NCBI GenBank assembly: GCA_019510435.1 | Contig: JAEKKJ010000014.1 | Location: 62,001-126,000 of the forward strand | Source of the DNA: Caulobacterales bacterium | GTDB taxonomy: Bacteria > Pseudomonadota > Alphaproteobacteria > Caulobacterales > Caulobacteraceae | Direction of reading: 5' to 3' | DNA length: 64,000 bases | Shown: positions 61,789-64,000 of the stretch, one piece after another | How positions within the stretch are numbered: the stretch's first letter is position 1 | Layout: each line of letters opens with the position of its first letter | The notes under the pieces: model-generated | The model's input: only the letters and a program-made list of their open reading frames with translations | Database searches by the model: none | Told to the model about the DNA's origin: nothing | Translations under genes and position numbers: made by a program

Positions 61789-61815
61789 CCGACTTCGCTC
61801 CTGCGGAGCTTCGCC

Positions 61816-61874
61816 GCAATGACCCGCCTCAGACGGCTTGCCGCGCCGAAGCCTTGGCGAAGGCGGGTCATTGC
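61816..61874. repeat. Inverted repeat overlapping alaC stop codon
   Basis: GCAATGACCCGCCT (61816-61829) and AGGCGGGTCATTGC (61861-61874) are perfect 14-bp inverted repeats around a 31-nt spacer. The right arm includes the alaC TGA (61868-61870 on the plus strand). No T-tract follows, so this is more like a dispersed palindromic element than a standard terminator; it lies within an operon-like gene series. Confidence 0.7.
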
Positions 61875-63088
61875 GCGGCCAGGGCGTTGTGGGCGCGGCC
61901 CAGGATCTCTTCGGAATTGGCCAGGAACTTCTTCACGTTGCGCGCCGCCTGCCGGATCCGCTGCTCGTTCTCGACCAGCCCGATGCGGACATAGCCTTCG
62001 CCATACTCGCCGAACGCGATGCCGGGCGCCACGGCGACGCCGGCCTCCTCGATCAGCAGTTTGGAGAACAGCATCGAGCCCGCCTCTGCATATTGTTTAG
62101 GCAGCGGCGCCCAGGCGAACATGGACGCGGGAGGCGCAGGGACATCCCAGCCTGCCCGCCGCATGGCGTCCACGAGGGTGTCGCGCCGCGACTTGTAGAT
62201 CGCGCGGATCTCGTCGATGCAGTCGCTGGGCCCGTTCAGCGCCGCCGCGGCCGCCACCTGGATCGGCGTATAGGCGCCGTAGTCCAGGTAGGACTTCACC
62301 CGCGCCAGGGCCGCGCACATCCGCTCGTTGCCCACCACCATGCCCACGCGCCAGCCGGCCATGGCGAAGGTCTTGGAGAGCGAATTGACCTCGACGGCGA
62401 TGTCCTTGGCGCCGTCCACCTGCAGCAGCGAAGGCGGCGGGTTGTCGTCGAAGTAGATCTCCGAATAGGCGATGTCCGAGAGGATCAGGAGCTCGTGCTT
62501 CTTCGCGAGCGCCACGACCTCCTTGTAGAAGTCGAGGTCCACCCACTGGGCCGTCGGGTTGGACGGGTAGCTGACGATCAGCACGCTGGGCGGCGGGGCC
62601 GAGTGCTTCACCGCGCGGCTGATGCCCGCCAGGTATTCCTCCGGGCTCAGCGCCGGCACGTGGCGGATGACGCCGCCCGCCATGATGAAGCCGTAGGCGT
62701 GGATCGGATAGGCCGGGTTCGGGCAGATCACCACATCGCCCGGAGCCGTCAGGGCCTGGGCGAGGTTGGCGAACCCCTCCTTGGAGCCCAGCGTGGCGAT
62801 CACCTCGCGCTCGGGGTCCAGCTTCACGCCGAAGCGGCGCCCGTAGTAGCCCGCCATGGCCTTGCGCAGGCCGTTGATGCCCTTGGAGGCGGAATAGCGG
62901 CCAGCCTTGGGGTCGCGGGCGGTCTCGACCAGCTTGTCGACGATGTGCTTGGGCGTCGGCATGTCGGGGTTGCCCATGCCGAAGTCGATGATGTCCACGC
63001 CCTGGGCGCGCAGCCGCGCCTTGATGCGGTTGACCTCCTCGAAGACGTAGGGCGGGAGGCGTCGGATACGGTGGAATTCGGGTGTCAT
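61868..63088 (-). CDS. alaC: Aspartate/alanine aminotransferase of the AlaC type
   Basis: A 406-residue class I PLP aminotransferase. It has the N-terminal FHRIRRLPPYVFEEVNRIK and IIDFGMGNPDMPTPKHIV typical of AlaC (YfdZ), with YSASKGINGLRKAM, the DIAYSEIYFDD region, and the PLP Lys in SLSKTFAMAGWR. It makes alanine from pyruvate and glutamate; LL-diaminopimelate aminotransferase is a related alternative. It is first in the hom-glpX-recJ series, and its stop codon lies in a palindromic repeat arm. Confidence 0.9.
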   Translation of the reverse strand: MTPEFHRIRRLPPYVFEEVNRIKARLRAQGVDIIDFGMGNPDMPTPKHIVDKLVETARDPKAGRYSASKGINGLRKAMAGYYGRRFGVKLDPEREVIATLGSKEGFANLAQALTAPGDVVICPNPAYPIHAYGFIMAGGVIRHVPALSPEEYLAGISRAVKHSAPPPSVLIVSYPSNPTAQWVDLDFYKEVVALAKKHELLILSDIAYSEIYFDDNPPPSLLQVDGAKDIAVEVNSLSKTFAMAGWRVGMVVGNERMCAALARVKSYLDYGAYTPIQVAAAAALNGPSDCIDEIRAIYKSRRDTLVDAMRRAGWDVPAPPASMFAWAPLPKQYAEAGSMLFSKLLIEEAGVAVAPGIAFGEYGEGYVRIGLVENEQRIRQAARNVKKFLANSEEILGRAHNALAAQ

Positions 63089-63234
63089 AGGTAGAGCTCT
63101 CTGGCCGCCAGGCCTGGCGCGGCGCTAGGTGCGAGCTGGAAGTCGGGCTTCGATAGACTCATAGGCCGGAGTCCGCCAAGCCGGGTTTCGCGATTTTTTG
63201 CGCCTCCGGCGGCTGGATGGTCCGGATCGGACCC

Positions 63235-63678
63235 TCAGCGCGGCGGAGGCGGGGTAGCTCGCTGACGCAGTTCCTTGGCGAAGGCCTCGGCGTCTCCGGG
63301 GGTCGGCGGCTCCACCTGCGGGCCTGCGGCGCGGCGGGCGGCGGCGGCGAAGGCCTCAGTGTTCTGCAGCGTCCAGGTGCCCTCGGCGGTCGCCGTCTGC
63401 ACGGCCTCGCCCGCGGCGGTCACCGCCTTGGCCTGGCGGCCGTATTGCGCGAGCGGCCGGATGTCGGTCGGCGCGTTCGGAATACTGGCGAAGCTGGGGA
63501 ACTTGGTGGGCTGGCGCTGCAGCCGCGCCACGTCCGCCGCCACCGGCGAACTGGGGTCCACCTGGGCCCCCTTGAACGGATTGCCGATGCAGCCACCTAG
63601 GAGCGCGCCGCTCACGACGACGCACAACAATCCGGCACGGCGGGCGGCAGTCGGAAAATGCGGGCGCGAGACGTTCAT
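63235..63678 (-). CDS. Small lipoprotein, unknown function
   Basis: A 147-residue protein with a signal and lipobox (AGLLCVVVSGALLGGCIGNP). The mature part has KGAQVDPSSPVAADVARLQRQ, a conserved-looking PSFASIPNAPTDIRPLA, then a helical Ala/Glu-rich region and a Pro-rich end. The start MNVSRPHFPT gives a normal leader; longer in-frame reading overlaps the divergent gene. It resembles uncharacterised alphaproteobacterial lipoproteins with the FASIPxxPTDIRP pattern. Confidence 0.75.
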   Translation of the reverse strand: MNVSRPHFPTAARRAGLLCVVVSGALLGGCIGNPFKGAQVDPSSPVAADVARLQRQPTKFPSFASIPNAPTDIRPLAQYGRQAKAVTAAGEAVQTATAEGTWTLQNTEAFAAAARRAAGPQVEPPTPGDAEAFAKELRQRATPPPPR

Positions 63679-63751
63679 TTGCGCCAAGGTCTTATGCGAA
63701 CATCGTTGAACGTGAAAGAGCGCGAACGCGCCAGGTTTCGGAGAACTGAGG

Positions 63752-64000
63752 ATGAGCGAGCAGGCCGCGGCCCCGTCCAAGGCGAAACCGAAGAAGGGCG
63801 GAGGCAAGTCCGCCGCCAAGGCCGCGAAGGCGGAGAGGACGTTCAAGGCGGAGGCGGCTCCGGCCGCGCAGCCCTCCCCTCCTCCGGAGCCGGCGGCGAA
63901 GCCCGCTCCTGAGTCGGCGCCCCAGTCGGCGCCTCAGTCGGCCCCCAAGGCGGCGGCCGGCTTCGACGCCGCCGCCCTCACCGCCGAGCAGCGGGCGCAG
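63752..64000 (+). CDS. Ala/Pro/Lys-rich N-terminus of an unidentified protein (3' end outside window)
   Basis: The frame opens at ATG 63752 (GGAG nearby upstream) and is open to the window end. The first 70 residues are low-complexity: MSEQAAAPSKAKPKKGGG, then Lys-Ala repeats and short Pro/Ala/Gln motifs (AP-x-SAPQ twice), ending AAGFDAAALTAEQRAQ. The final stretch could begin a globular domain; I cannot identify the family. It is divergent from the small lipoprotein. Confidence 0.6.
   Translation, partial: MSEQAAAPSKAKPKKGGGKSAAKAAKAERTFKAEAAPAAQPSPPPEPAAKPAPESAPQSAPQSAPKAAAGFDAAALTAEQRAQ

Overview
This window looks like a chromosomal segment of a Caulobacteraceae-type alphaproteobacterium. 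Phenylobacterium, Caulobacter or Brevundimonas relatives are the best guess. The evidence is about 70% GC DNA, an ntrC / ntrYX / dat / hfq / hflX / mazG block, a PopA-type cell-cycle c-di-GMP effector with a degenerate GGDEF domain, a twin cold-shock-domain protein, TadE/TadG-type surface genes, and alphaproteobacterial order around tmk-holB-tatD and recJ-glpX-hom-alaC. The assignment is inferred from gene content only; there is no 16S gene here.

Layout: 1-10.3 kb carries the C-terminal part of ntrC, an MFS transporter, ntrY, ntrX, a D-amino-acid aminotransferase, hfq and hflX on the plus strand, then an exported hydrolase and mazG on the minus strand. 10.3-16.2 kb is accessory: an exported orphan, a three-gene unit built around a repeated SGRPNP domain, a P450-tetR operon, and a transposase remnant bordered by palindromic repeats. 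16.2-20 kb is a tightly overlapping minus-strand operon (tmk, holB, tatD, MBL hydrolase, PurN-like). Two structurally matched long hairpins separate it from rlpA. tRNA-Ser follows, then a 5-gene TadE/TadG/VWA locus (21.6-26.8 kb).

26.8-36 kb holds a TusA-like protein, a BrkB/YihY membrane protein, an acyl-CoA racemase/transferase, an SDR, popA, a CcdC-like membrane protein, mfd and sdhE. 36.5-44.5 kb holds recG, a frameshifted YCII gene, a quinone-reductase-like MDR, and the LPS inner-core genes hldE-hldD plus kdsA. 44.6-50.7 kb holds cfa and a sulfur amino acid neighbourhood (cysK, sseA, an orphan AapJ-like lipoprotein, metC). 50.7-53.3 kb holds an SDR, a glycerate-kinase-like P-loop kinase and an rRNA pseudouridine synthase.

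53.5-55.0 kb holds a pair of unrecognised tandem paralogues abutting tRNA-Arg, then a complex I accessory subunit and tRNA-Pro. 55-57.5 kb holds an operon (glutaminyl cyclase, PaaI thioesterase, DOPA-dioxygenase-like), the twin cold-shock protein and tRNA-Glu. 57.6-63 kb is the alaC-hom-glpX-recJ series, and the window ends with a lipoprotein and the start of an unidentified Ala/Pro/Lys-rich protein.

The strongest candidates for something undescribed are: the SGRPNP operon (11.18-12.89 kb); the tandem paralogue pair beside tRNA-Arg (53.5-54.45 kb); the matched double hairpin with visible compensatory change (20.06-20.22 kb); and a recurring arrangement in which palindromic repeats contain the stop codon of the adjacent gene. 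No CRISPR array, prophage module, integrase or rRNA gene was seen.
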